64,000 nucleotides of DNA, taken from Lysobacter sp. BMK333-48F3. Lineage in GTDB: Bacteria; Pseudomonadota; Gammaproteobacteria; Xanthomonadales; Xanthomonadaceae. Where the stretch lies: assembly GCF_019733395.1 (NCBI RefSeq), contig NZ_JAIHOO010000001.1, forward strand, positions 1,178,001-1,242,000. The letters run 5' to 3'. The position numbers and the translations under genes are program-made. Under the pieces are notes generated by a model. It saw only the letters and a list, made by a program, of their open reading frames with translations, had not been told where the DNA came from and did not search any database. Positions within the stretch are counted from its first letter, which is position 1; every line of letters begins with the position of its first letter. Shown piece after piece: positions 25,788 through 34,591 of this stretch.

Positions 25788-27370
25788 CAGTGTTCCGCCT
25801 TGGTCGTCAGAGAAATCGGGAGATCCCGGACATCGCCGTCCATGGCGGCGGATACCGGTCGTTGGGAATCGTCTGCGCGCCAGAAGCGCGCGCTGGGCGA
25901 GCGCAGGCCGGGCCGGCGCAGCACCGGCCACAGACACAGGCCGATCGCGATCGCCTGCACCGCGGTGGCCAAGGCGATGCGCGCGGGCACCTCCGGCAGC
26001 GGCACGCCGCCGACCGGCAGCACCGCGGTGCAGGCCAGCCAGCCCAGCGCCAGCAGCGCCGCGCTGCGCGGGCTGGGCAGGCAGGCCGCGGCGATCAGGC
26101 TCCACAGCCAGATCGGCGCGAACAGGCCGCTGTGGTCGGGCACGAAGGGGCTGCGGAACACCGCCAGCCCGAGCAGGGCGATCCAGACCGCGGCGCGTTC
26201 CAGCCGCGACATCGCGTCGTGGCGCAGGCCGGCGACGATCGCCATGACCACCACCGCGCCGGTCCAGACCCAGGCCACCGCGCCCATCGTCGCCCGGTCC
26301 ATGCCCTGCGCGCCGAGGATCTTGGCCTTCAGCACCAGTCCCGGTACCGACTGGTTGATCGCGCTGACCCACTCCAGGCCTTCGATCTCCAGGAACGCCC
26401 AGGCCTCGCCGTTGGCGATGCGCGGCGCCTGGTAGTGCAGGAAGGCTTCGAACGGCTGCGGTCCCAGCCACAGATAGGCCAGCACGGTGTAGAGCGCGGC
26501 GAACGCGCCGGTCCAGGCCGCGGCAGCCCAGCGCCGGCGCGCCAGCAGATACACGCCGAGCAGGCCCGGGAACAGCTTGATCGCGGCGAAGCCCAGCAGC
26601 AGGCCGCCGCTGAGGTTGCGGCCGCGCTCGAACTGGATCATCGCCAGCACCGACAGCGCGATCGCGGCGAGCTGGAAGTTGCCGACCTGCAAGGTCACCA
26701 CCACCGGGCTGGTCAGCATCACCGCCGGAATCAGCAACCAGATGCGGCGACCGACGCCGCCGCCGATCCAGCGCCCCGCCGCCCACAGCCCAGCCAGCAC
26801 GATCGCGCCCTCGATCGCGAACCACAGCGCGCGCAACGAATAGAAGTCGCCGCCCAGCGCCAGGCCCAGCCGCGGCAGCAGCAGGAACTGCGGCAGGTAC
26901 AAGTACTCGTCGAGCTTGAAGCGGCCCATCGTGCCGCTGTAGAGCATCGGGTCGTACAGGTTGGCCGCGCCTTCGCGCGACAGTTCGGCCGCCTGCCAAT
27001 AGCCCGAATAGCAGCTATGGCCGACATAGAACGGATCGAACCAGAACGCCGAGAATTGCGCCTGTTCGGCGTCGGCCAGGTACAAGGCGACGCCGCTCAG
27101 CCGCAACACCGCCAGCACCGCCATCGCCGCCAGCGCGAGCGCGGCCAGCGGACGATGCGAGAACGACCGGTCCCACTGCACGGGCAAGCGCCGCGCCAGC
27201 GGCAGGCAGGCGGCCGCCAACGCGGCCGCCGCCAACGGCGCCGCCAGGCCCAGGTCCAGGCCGAAACCGGCCAGGGCCGCAGCGAGCAGGGGCGCGGGCA
27301 AGGCCAGCGCGAGCGCGGCGACCGCCCAGCGCCCGGCGCCGGGCGGCTGCGTATAGGTACTCGTTTGCAT
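25787..27370 (-). CDS. GT87-type (DUF2029) polytopic glycosyltransferase
   Basis: A 527-residue membrane protein with about eleven membrane segments, of the GT-C fold seen in GT87/DUF2029 polyprenyl-phosphate-sugar-dependent transferases. After an N-terminal helix block comes a periplasmic loop with DPMLYSGTMGRFKLDEYLYLPQFLLL, a pattern seen in the catalytic loop region, then LLLGFAAIKLFPGLLGVYLL and AWAFLEIEGLEWVSAINQS. A well-placed AAGGAG precedes the ATG. It lies 98 bases after the HAD gene and overlaps the DUF5916 start. It probably transfers a lipid-carried sugar on the periplasmic side. Confidence 0.7.
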   Translation of the reverse strand: MQTSTYTQPPGAGRWAVAALALALPAPLLAAALAGFGLDLGLAAPLAAAALAAACLPLARRLPVQWDRSFSHRPLAALALAAMAVLAVLRLSGVALYLADAEQAQFSAFWFDPFYVGHSCYSGYWQAAELSREGAANLYDPMLYSGTMGRFKLDEYLYLPQFLLLPRLGLALGGDFYSLRALWFAIEGAIVLAGLWAAGRWIGGGVGRRIWLLIPAVMLTSPVVVTLQVGNFQLAAIALSVLAMIQFERGRNLSGGLLLGFAAIKLFPGLLGVYLLARRRWAAAAWTGAFAALYTVLAYLWLGPQPFEAFLHYQAPRIANGEAWAFLEIEGLEWVSAINQSVPGLVLKAKILGAQGMDRATMGAVAWVWTGAVVVMAIVAGLRHDAMSRLERAAVWIALLGLAVFRSPFVPDHSGLFAPIWLWSLIAAACLPSPRSAALLALGWLACTAVLPVGGVPLPEVPARIALATAVQAIAIGLCLWPVLRRPGLRSPSARFWRADDSQRPVSAAMDGDVRDLPISLTTKAEH

Positions 27371-27468
27371 CGACGAACTCCTTATCTTCCCGGTCCCCGC
27401 CGGGTCGCTGCAGCGGCGCCCCCGCGCCGCTGCGGTGTGTCCTGTGGCCGCCTGCGCGGCGCGCTCGA

Positions 27469-28227
27469 TCAGCTCTTGCCCACTCCGTCGACCTTGCCGG
27501 AGAAGAAGTAACGGTGCAGCTCGGTGAAATCGTCGAACTCGACGTCGCAGCCGGTGGTGGCGCCGTCGCGGCCGCGATCGACCCGCAACAGCGTGCTGAG
27601 GCCGAAGTTGCGCGCGCCGGCGACGTCGTTGACCGGATGGTCGCCGATCATCCAGATCCGGCTCGGGTCCAGTCCCAGCTTGTCGATCGCCAGGCGGAAC
27701 GGCGCCTCCTCGGGCTTGTCCGCACCGGCCTCTTCGGAGGTGACGACGTAGTCGAAGCAGTCGTCCAGGCCGAAGTAGATGATCTTGCGGAACTGAATCT
27801 GCGAGGTCAGGTCGGTGATGATCGCCGTGCCGATGCCGTTGCGGCGCAACGCGAGCAGGAAATCGCGCACCCCCGGGAACAGCTCGCAATGCGACAGGAA
27901 GGTGCGCCAGTAGGTCTGTTCCAGATCCAGGGTGATCACCAGCTGGGTCTTGCGCCCGAGGATCTCGATGCCGCGCTGGAAGTACAGCAGCCGGCTGTGC
28001 GAGCTGGCGGTCTTGCCGAGCTGGCGCTTGACCTCCTCGCGGGCGCGCGCGAACGCGCCGCGCACCTCGTCCGGGTCGACGCCGAGCAGGCGCACCGCCT
28101 TGCGTTCGGTCGCCGCCAGCGCCTGCGCGTGCGGATGCTCGTAGGCGTACAGGGTGTTGTCGGTATCGAAGATGATCGCCTGCGGCGCGCGCATCACCTT
28201 CTGCGAGTTGTGGATTCTCAGGCTCAT
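27469..28227 (-). CDS. HAD-family phosphatase
   Basis: A 252-residue haloacid dehalogenase superfamily hydrolase. Motif I is FDTDNTLYAYEHPHAQ with the nucleophile and acid Asp pair, motif II is ITDLTS, motif III has the Lys in GADKPEEAPF, and motif IV is MIGDHPVNDVAGARNFG. The cap lies between motifs I and II. This family removes phosphate from small molecules such as sugar phosphates or nucleotides. Its ATG overlaps the stop of the upstream membrane-kinase fusion by four bases (ATGA), which argues for a shared pathway. The substrate is unknown. Confidence 0.85.
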   Translation of the reverse strand: MSLRIHNSQKVMRAPQAIIFDTDNTLYAYEHPHAQALAATERKAVRLLGVDPDEVRGAFARAREEVKRQLGKTASSHSRLLYFQRGIEILGRKTQLVITLDLEQTYWRTFLSHCELFPGVRDFLLALRRNGIGTAIITDLTSQIQFRKIIYFGLDDCFDYVVTSEEAGADKPEEAPFRLAIDKLGLDPSRIWMIGDHPVNDVAGARNFGLSTLLRVDRGRDGATTGCDVEFDDFTELHRYFFSGKVDGVGKS

Positions 28228-30302
28228 CGTATCCGGCTCTTCAGCGATTCCTCGATCTGGATCAGCACCAGCAATTGCATGATCCCGCTCATGCCGTCCT
28301 CCCAGCGCGGCTGGATGTCCAGCATTTCCTCCAGGCCCGGCACCAGCGCGCGCGCGGCCATGGCGATGTCCTCTGCGGCGACATCGCCTTCGATGCTCAT
28401 TTCGATCTCGCCGCCGTCCTCGGCGGTCTGCACGTCCAGGTGCAGGCCGCAGATGCCGATCAGGATCCTCGCCATGCGCTCGTGCGAGGTGCCGTTGCGG
28501 ATCAGCGCGACCAGCTTCAGCCGCACCCGGTCGGGCGAGGGCGCGGTTTCCAGTTGCTGCGCGTTGACCGGCATCAGCCGCAGCACCAGTCCGGCGGCGG
28601 CGCGCTGCGGATGGATGTGCTGGCGCGAGTCGAGCATGCGCCGCTCGATCGAGTTCAACACCTGCTGCAGGGCGTGGCCGCGCTGGCCGACGTCGCGGTG
28701 GATCTTCCAGGCCCGGCGCAGGTCTTCGTCGATGTCCAGGAACACCGCCACGTCGAAGCGCTCGCGCAGGCGCTGCATGTGCAGCGCGTGCAGGCCAGAG
28801 GCGATGACCACGTCGTTCTTGTCGATCCGGGTCGGCGCGGTGAAGCGGCCGGCGCCGTGGTCGTAGTGGCGGCACAGGATCGGCTTGCCGTCCATCAGCG
28901 CCAGCACGTCGTTGTTGAACCGCTGCAGGTCGTTGGCGCGCGGGTCCAGATGGGTCAGGCCCTTCCACATCGGCTCGTAGCGGTCCCAGACGTGGTAGTC
29001 GTCGCCGGACACGTGCACCACCGAGTGCTCGCCGAAGATCCCGGCCAGGGCGCGGCTGAGGGTGTCCTTGCCCGAGCCCGAATCGCCGGCGATGCCGAGC
29101 GTCACCGGCTTCTGCGCGATCCGGTAGTAGTCGTTGCGGGCGATCCGCTCGCGCAGCATCTGCACCAGCAGTACCAGGCCGGCGGCGACCAGGCCGGTGT
29201 AGCCCAGCGAGTGCAGATGCGGGGTGATGCGCGCGGCCACGGCGGAGATCCCTGCCGACGGGTCCCAGCCCAGCCAGGGCGCGGAGGCGCCGCTGGAGTC
29301 GAGCAGGTGCATGCCGATCAGCAAGGCCGAGAACGCTGCGGTCAGCACCCGTGCGCTGCGGTCGCTGTGCAGTTGGTGGGCGACCAGGAACGGCACCAGC
29401 CACAGGTACCAGCCCGGCGGCGCCGGCGTCGCCAACACCACCAGGAAGAACGACAGTCCGATCGCCGCCACCAGGAGGTCGAAGTTGATCCGGCGCAACC
29501 GCCACAGGCCATAGGCCGCGAGCAGGTACAGCAGCGGGGTCAGGTACAGGCGCAGATCCTGGCCCAGCGGCAGGGCCAGGTCGAACACGCGCAGCGACTC
29601 CGGCGTGCCCATCACCATGCGCACGAAGCCGGGCGACCCCAGCCACGGCAGCAGCAACGCCGCCGCGGTGGCGCCGCCGGCCAGCGCGAACGGCCGCAAC
29701 AACCCGCGCAGGCGCTTGTTGCGCCACAGGTAGATGGCGAAGAACGGCGCCGCCAGCAGCATGCTCAGCTTGGCCGCGATCGCCAGCGCCAGCGCCGCGC
29801 CGGCGGCGCCGGCGCGGTAGCGGCGCAGCAACGCCAGCGACGCCAGCAGCAGCGCTATCGGCACGATGTCGGTCTGGCCGTTCCAGTAGGTCACGTAGAG
29901 CACGATCGGCGACCACCAGTACAGCCACAGCAACGGGCGCGGCCGTTCCGGCCACAGCCGCGCCAGCAGCGCCAGCGCGCACAGGTCGGCGCCGAGCAGG
30001 CCGAGGCGGAAGCCCAGGCCGCCGGCATAGGCCGAGCCCAGGATCGCGTCGGCCGACACGCCGAGCGCGGTGCCGGGCAGGTGCGCGAGCAGCATGACCG
30101 GGCCGTAGGGATAGGCCATCGCCTCGCCGCCGTCGGCCAGGAACGCCGACCACGGGTCCCAGGCCGGCTGCAGCAGGGCGTGGCGCACGAACGGCACGAA
30201 CCAGTCCTGCTGGATCTGCGGCACCAGCACGGCCACCAGCGCCAGCTTGAACGCCAGCCCCCATCGGAACACCGGGTCGTGCCAGATCCGCTGCGCGTTC
30301 AT
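28224..30302 (-). CDS. GT-C-like membrane domain fused to a uridine-kinase-like domain
   Basis: A 692-residue fusion. Residues 1 to about 390 form a polytopic membrane region of GT-C style, with AMAYPYGPVMLLAHLPGTAL, the conserved-looking YWNGQTDIVPIALLLASL, and YLWLVPFLVAHQLHSDR. From about residue 395 a cytoplasmic kinase domain begins: the P-loop GDSGSGKDTLSRALAG (Lys near 411), DDYHVWDRYEPMWKGLTHLD, FNNDVLALMDGKPILCRHYDH and IASGLHALHMQRLRERFDVAVFLD match the uridine kinase/phosphoribulokinase family. It overlaps its upstream and downstream genes by four bases each. The two halves are expected to work on a common lipid or nucleotide-linked substrate. I know of no characterised protein with this layout. 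Confidence 0.7.
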   Translation of the reverse strand: MNAQRIWHDPVFRWGLAFKLALVAVLVPQIQQDWFVPFVRHALLQPAWDPWSAFLADGGEAMAYPYGPVMLLAHLPGTALGVSADAILGSAYAGGLGFRLGLLGADLCALALLARLWPERPRPLLWLYWWSPIVLYVTYWNGQTDIVPIALLLASLALLRRYRAGAAGAALALAIAAKLSMLLAAPFFAIYLWRNKRLRGLLRPFALAGGATAAALLLPWLGSPGFVRMVMGTPESLRVFDLALPLGQDLRLYLTPLLYLLAAYGLWRLRRINFDLLVAAIGLSFFLVVLATPAPPGWYLWLVPFLVAHQLHSDRSARVLTAAFSALLIGMHLLDSSGASAPWLGWDPSAGISAVAARITPHLHSLGYTGLVAAGLVLLVQMLRERIARNDYYRIAQKPVTLGIAGDSGSGKDTLSRALAGIFGEHSVVHVSGDDYHVWDRYEPMWKGLTHLDPRANDLQRFNNDVLALMDGKPILCRHYDHGAGRFTAPTRIDKNDVVIASGLHALHMQRLRERFDVAVFLDIDEDLRRAWKIHRDVGQRGHALQQVLNSIERRMLDSRQHIHPQRAAAGLVLRLMPVNAQQLETAPSPDRVRLKLVALIRNGTSHERMARILIGICGLHLDVQTAEDGGEIEMSIEGDVAAEDIAMAARALVPGLEEMLDIQPRWEDGMSGIMQLLVLIQIEESLKSRIR

Positions 30303-30886
30303 CGCCAAAGATCCGGTTCCTTGGTGCAGACCGCGTCGGCGACGATGCCTTCGCGCGCCAGCAAGGCGCGCAGCGCCGGGATCTCGCTCGCCGCTTCGCG
30401 CCCCTGCAGCTCCGGCGACACCAGGCACAGGCGCAGGCCGGCCCGGCGCAGGCGCGCGGCCTGTTCGCCGTCGAGCGGGAAACGGCTGAAACAGTCGACC
30501 CAGACCCAGTCGATGCGCCCGGCCAGGCTCAGCGCGGTGTCGATCGATTCGAACTCCGACACCCGCACCGCGCAGCGGCGCTCGCCGTTGCGTGCGCTGC
30601 GGATCAGGAACGGAAACGACTGGTCAAGGAAGAAGTAGTCGTCGATGCCGTGCGCGCGCATCAGCGTGGTCAGCCGATCCTCCAGCCCCTCTTCCTTGAC
30701 GTTGAGGATCAGCAGGCGATGGCGGTAGCCGGCCAGCCAGTCCTCGAAGCGCTCGCCGTCGGCGAAGGCGTCGTGGTGCACGATCAGCTCGTCGCCGCGG
30801 CTGCGCAGGTCCAGCTCGATGCCGAGCTCGGGCGCGGTCGCGCGCAGCTCGGCCAGGGTGTTGCGGCGGTGGCGCACCAGGATCAT
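30299..30886 (-). CDS. Glycerophosphodiester phosphodiesterase-like (GDPD) protein
   Basis: A 195-residue protein with the start of a GDPD/PI-PLC-type TIM barrel: MILVRHRRNTLAEL (the His-Arg of motif 1) and GIELDLRSRGDELIVHHDAF (the Glu-x-Asp and His-Asp of the metal site). Later strands follow, LLILNVKEEGLEDRL and WVDCFSRFPLDGE. It is shorter than typical GDPDs (about 240-250 residues), with the late part of the barrel reduced. It has no signal peptide. It overlaps the neighbours on both sides by four bases. Predicted activity: cleavage of a phosphodiester in a small or lipid-linked substrate. Confidence 0.65.
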   Translation of the reverse strand: MILVRHRRNTLAELRATAPELGIELDLRSRGDELIVHHDAFADGERFEDWLAGYRHRLLILNVKEEGLEDRLTTLMRAHGIDDYFFLDQSFPFLIRSARNGERRCAVRVSEFESIDTALSLAGRIDWVWVDCFSRFPLDGEQAARLRRAGLRLCLVSPELQGREAASEIPALRALLAREGIVADAVCTKEPDLWR

Positions 30887-31689
30887 GCGGTCGCCACCTT
30901 GCGCAGCACGATCGAGCGCCCCATCGCGAACAGCGACGGCAACAGCTTGACCAATAGCCGGTCGGTGGCGTCGATGGCCTTGAGCGCGAACACCGGCAGC
31001 TCGACCGTCTTGGCCTGCACCACCACCCCGCCGGAGACCAGGAACACGAAGCACTCGTTGAGCTCGTTGCGCTCGATGCTCAGGCCCGGCAGGCGACGGC
31101 GGAACTCGGCCTCGTCGCGGAACAGCAACTGCGGAATCGCGCAGTTGGCCGACCAGGGATCGCGCGGGTCGTTGGCCACCACCTCGCGGTCGAACACGTC
31201 GACGTCGTAGGACCAGCCCTCGTGGCGCATCGCCCGCAGCGCCAGGCGCAGCAGGAAGCAGGTGTTGAGCTCCTGGATCAGGATCAGCCCGCCCGGCGCC
31301 AGCTTGCGCTGGATGCCTTCGAAGAACCGTACCGGATTGGGCAGGTGGTGGATCATGTGGCTGAACACCGCCACGTCGATCGAGCCGTCCGCATGCGGCG
31401 GGTCCATCGCGTCGGCGACGTCGTCGACCCAGGGCCGCGGCTCGACGTCGGTGATGCGGAAGTTGTCGTGATGGATGAATTCCTTGCTCAGCCCCGAGCC
31501 GGCGCCGAACTCGACCACCCGCTGTCCCGGCTGGATGTAGGCGTTCATCCACTCGTAGCGCTTGCGCAGCAGGAACTCCAGATTGCGCGGGCGGTGCTTG
31601 AGGAAGAACTCGCGCGCGCGGCCGACGTCGCCCTCGTTGGCGAAGCGGTTCTCTTCGTGGGTCGGGAAATAGGTGCTGGGCAGGAACAT
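30883..31689 (-). CDS. SAM-dependent methyltransferase, class I
   Basis: A 268-residue Rossmann-fold methyltransferase. Motif I is VVEFGAGSGLSKEFI, the acidic residue at the end of strand 2 is in ITDVEPRPW, and ADGSIDVAVFSHMIHHLPNP is motif II/post-I. GGLILIQELNTCFLL is motif III. The N-terminal TYFPTHEENRFANEGDVGRAREFFLKHRPRNLEFLLRKRY is a recognisable leader of glycan-cluster methyltransferases. It overlaps the GDPD-like gene (ATGA). It probably methylates a sugar or lipid intermediate. Confidence 0.8.
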   Translation of the reverse strand: MFLPSTYFPTHEENRFANEGDVGRAREFFLKHRPRNLEFLLRKRYEWMNAYIQPGQRVVEFGAGSGLSKEFIHHDNFRITDVEPRPWVDDVADAMDPPHADGSIDVAVFSHMIHHLPNPVRFFEGIQRKLAPGGLILIQELNTCFLLRLALRAMRHEGWSYDVDVFDREVVANDPRDPWSANCAIPQLLFRDEAEFRRRLPGLSIERNELNECFVFLVSGGVVVQAKTVELPVFALKAIDATDRLLVKLLPSLFAMGRSIVLRKVATA

Positions 31690-31712
31690 GTCGGTGTCCG
31701 ATAGCGTGAGGG

Positions 31713-32900
31713 TCAGCGCGCGCCGAGTCCGCGGCGCAGGCGCCAGCTGAAGTCGACGGTGCGGCGGATGAAGCGCAGCTTGGCGCGCCAGTTGACGTTC
31801 CAGTGCGAGCGGCCGTGCGCGCGCGGACCGAACCGCACCGGGAAGCGCCGCACGTCCAGGCCGCTAATCCGCGCCTGGTGGTAGGCGTACAGGTCCAGGG
31901 CGAAGTCGTGCGGCGGCTCGCGCCAGTTGAGGAAGAATTCGCGCGGGAACAAGGTTGGCTGGGCGTTGATGTCCCACATCGGCCGGCCCAGCAGCGCGGT
32001 CTCGAACAGCGACATGCCGACGGTGAAGGCGACGTCGCCGGCGGGCCGGCCGTAACGGCGGCCCTTGACGAAGCACTCGTCCGCATCCGGCGCGAACAAC
32101 TCCAGTCCGCGCAGCGCATCGACCGGATCGGTCTGCAGGTCGGCGTGGGTCCAGCCCAGCACCTCGCCCTGGGCCGCGCGCAGCCCGGCGAGAATGCCGT
32201 AGCCGTAGCCCTGGTTGCGCTCGACGCGCAGGCTGCGGATCCGGCTCTGCCCGGCCAGCAGTGCGGCCAGCACCGCCGGCGAATCGTCGCTGGAGCCGTT
32301 GTCGACCAGGATCACTTCGCAGCGCGGATCGAGGAAGCTCTCGCGCAGGCGCTGCACCAGCAAGGGTAGATTCGCCGCCTCGTTGTAGCAGGGAATCACC
32401 AGCGACAGCCGCGGCCGCGCGCCGCCCGACGACGCGTTCGCGGCGTCCTCCGGCGAGCGCGCGGCGGCGCCGGACGAACCGGCCCCGTCGCGGGCGAAGG
32501 CGAACCACTTCATGCCGATGAAGGTGGTCGCGGTGGACACGCAGGTGGCGACCACGAACGACGCTGCGATGCCGGGCTCGCTGCGCCCCAGCCAGGCCAG
32601 CATCAGCGCGTTGACGCCGACATGGGCGCCCAGGGCGGCCGCATAGACGACGACGAAGCGCAGCACCTCGCCCTGCCGCGACGGCGTGGCGATGTTGAAG
32701 GTGAACATGCGGTTGGCGAAGAAGCTGAACACCGTGCCGGCGACGAAGCCCAGCGCCAGCGCCGGATGCGGCGACGCGCCGAACAGCATCAGCCCGCGAT
32801 AGATCGAGAAGGTGATCGCCGCCGACGTGCCGCCGACCAGGACGAAGCGCAGCAGTTCGCCGCGCAGGCGGCCGAACCCGGTGGCGGCGGTCGCGTTCAC
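31713..32900 (-). CDS. GtrA-like membrane domain fused to a family 2 glycosyltransferase
   Basis: A 395-residue protein with a GtrA-like four-helix domain at residues 12 to about 135 (LLRFVLVGGTSAAITFSIYR, VAGTVFSFFANRMFTFN, and FVVATCVSTATTFIGMKWFAF). A short Ala/Ser-rich linker leads into a GT2 domain: RLSLVIPCYNEAANLPLLVQ, CEVILVDNGSSDDSPAVL, NQGYGYGILAGLRAAQGEVLGWTHAD. GtrA is thought to flip polyprenyl-phosphate sugars and GT2 enzymes of this type make them, so one protein may do both. The start GTG overlaps the upstream stop (GTGA). It acts in the inner membrane. Confidence 0.8.
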   Translation of the reverse strand: MNATAATGFGRLRGELLRFVLVGGTSAAITFSIYRGLMLFGASPHPALALGFVAGTVFSFFANRMFTFNIATPSRQGEVLRFVVVYAAALGAHVGVNALMLAWLGRSEPGIAASFVVATCVSTATTFIGMKWFAFARDGAGSSGAAARSPEDAANASSGGARPRLSLVIPCYNEAANLPLLVQRLRESFLDPRCEVILVDNGSSDDSPAVLAALLAGQSRIRSLRVERNQGYGYGILAGLRAAQGEVLGWTHADLQTDPVDALRGLELFAPDADECFVKGRRYGRPAGDVAFTVGMSLFETALLGRPMWDINAQPTLFPREFFLNWREPPHDFALDLYAYHQARISGLDVRRFPVRFGPRAHGRSHWNVNWRAKLRFIRRTVDFSWRLRRGLGAR

Positions 32901-34555
32901 CACGAGGCGCGCTCCGGCTGGCGCATGCGGTAGCGGCTTTCCAGCCCGGCGCGCGCGTCCTCGGCCACGCGCGGGTCGCGCTCGAGCCGGTAGGGATGCG
33001 CCGGCCACTTGTGGAAGCAGGACTGCCAGTACTCGTAGGTGCGCAGATCGTCGGGCGTGCCCCAGCACAGATAGTGCGAGACCTCGAACACCCGGCAGTC
33101 CAGGCCCAGCGCCAGCGCGTCGTTGATGCACTCGTCGACGTAGAACTCGCCGTTGACCCGGCCGTCGCGGGCGATCATCGCCTGCGCGGCGGCGACGAAA
33201 TCGCCGGCGCGGCGGAAACTGAAGGTACCGAGCACGATCGGGTCGCGCGCCGGATCGGCCAGCGGCCGCTTGACCGATACCGCGCGCACCCGGCCGTCGG
33301 CTTCGTCGACCCAGCCGTAGTGCTGCGGCCGCCGCGCCGCGCCGGGATAGCCGCGCGCGACCCAGACCAGCACGTCGGCGCCGCCGTCCTCGCCGAGCAG
33401 ACCGGCCAAGACCTGCGGGTCGAACACCGCGCCGTTGTCGCAGGCGCCGATGGTCAGGGGCTGCTGCGGATCGATGCCGTCCAGCCCTTCCAGGCAGGTC
33501 CGCGCCTGGCCGTCGGTGACCCGCTCCAGGTCGACCAGGGCGCAATCGGGAAAGCGCGCGCGCAGCGTGTCGGCGACGAGCGCGTGGCCCGGCAGGTCGC
33601 GGCGCTGCACGAACACCCGCCGCGCCGGTTCGGGCAGATCGCGCGCGGCCTGCACCACCATCGCCTCGCCGGATACTTCGATCAGCGGCTTGGGCCGGTC
33701 GTAGCCTTCCTGGGCGAAGCGCGAACCCAGCCCGGCCATCGGCACCATCACCGCGCCGCGCTGGCGCGGCGGCGGCTCGCGCCCCGGGTCGCCGAGGCGG
33801 CGAAACGCATCGGACCAGTAGCGGTACTCCTCCAGATCCTGCGGCGTGCCCCACTGCATGAAGTGGTTGAGTTCGTACACGGCGATGCGCCGGCCGTCCT
33901 CGAGCAGCGGCTTGTAGGCCAGACTGACGTAACGCTCGCCGCCCAGTTCCAGGTCCGGCCGCGCCATCGTCCGCTCGAACGCGTCGCGCATCAGCGCGCC
34001 GGAAGCGAAGTAATAGCTGCCGCTGGAGGCGAACTCGCTCTGCGGCCGATCGGTGTAGGGGCGCTTCTCCTGGATATCCAGCACCCGGCCGCGCTCGCTG
34101 CGCACATAGGCGTAGTTGGTCGAGCCCATCATGTGCGGGTGGAAGCCGGTGTAGCACGGGATCGCGCCGTCGCAGCCGCTGGCGGCGACGAAGTCCTTGA
34201 AGTCGGCGTAGTCCCAGCTGCAGGAGAAGTCGCAGTAGTTGACCAGGGTCGGTTCGGCCGGATCGATCGCGTCGATCGCCTGCAGCACCGCGTTGACCGG
34301 TCCGAGCTTGTGCGGATCGATCGCGACGATGCGGCCGGTCGGGCAATGCTCGCGCAGGATCGCGGCCATCCGGTACCCGGGCTCGTCGAGGTGGTCGCGG
34401 TTGCACACGAACACGAATTGCGTCTCGCCCGGAAACAGGTCGACGACATGGCCGATGATCGGCTTGCCGTCGACTTCGATCAGCGGCTTGGGCACGCGGT
34501 AGCCGGCGCGGCGAAAGCGCTCTCCGAATCCCGACATGGGTACGACGATCTGCAT
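32897..34555 (-). CDS. Tandem nucleotidyltransferase (two NTP-transferase domains)
   Basis: A 552-residue protein containing two copies of a sugar-nucleotidyltransferase domain. Copy 1 starts IVVPMSGFGERFRRAGY with VPKPLIEVDGKPIIGHVVDLF, and copy 2 starts VPMAGLGSRFAQEGY with RPKPLIEVSGEAMVVQAARDL. Each has the P-loop-like signature and a downstream Asp/Gly pair (LVNYCDFSCSWDY; IGACDNGAVFDP). Near their ends are MQWGTPQDLEEYRYW and LCWGTPDDLRTYEYW, matched between copies. Such enzymes make NDP-sugars or NDP-alcohols. The two copies may activate two different phosphates. Confidence 0.8.
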   Translation of the reverse strand: MQIVVPMSGFGERFRRAGYRVPKPLIEVDGKPIIGHVVDLFPGETQFVFVCNRDHLDEPGYRMAAILREHCPTGRIVAIDPHKLGPVNAVLQAIDAIDPAEPTLVNYCDFSCSWDYADFKDFVAASGCDGAIPCYTGFHPHMMGSTNYAYVRSERGRVLDIQEKRPYTDRPQSEFASSGSYYFASGALMRDAFERTMARPDLELGGERYVSLAYKPLLEDGRRIAVYELNHFMQWGTPQDLEEYRYWSDAFRRLGDPGREPPPRQRGAVMVPMAGLGSRFAQEGYDRPKPLIEVSGEAMVVQAARDLPEPARRVFVQRRDLPGHALVADTLRARFPDCALVDLERVTDGQARTCLEGLDGIDPQQPLTIGACDNGAVFDPQVLAGLLGEDGGADVLVWVARGYPGAARRPQHYGWVDEADGRVRAVSVKRPLADPARDPIVLGTFSFRRAGDFVAAAQAMIARDGRVNGEFYVDECINDALALGLDCRVFEVSHYLCWGTPDDLRTYEYWQSCFHKWPAHPYRLERDPRVAEDARAGLESRYRMRQPERASW

Positions 34556-34591
34556 GCTGTCCTTCCGTGGAGAGTCCGTATCGAAATCCGT

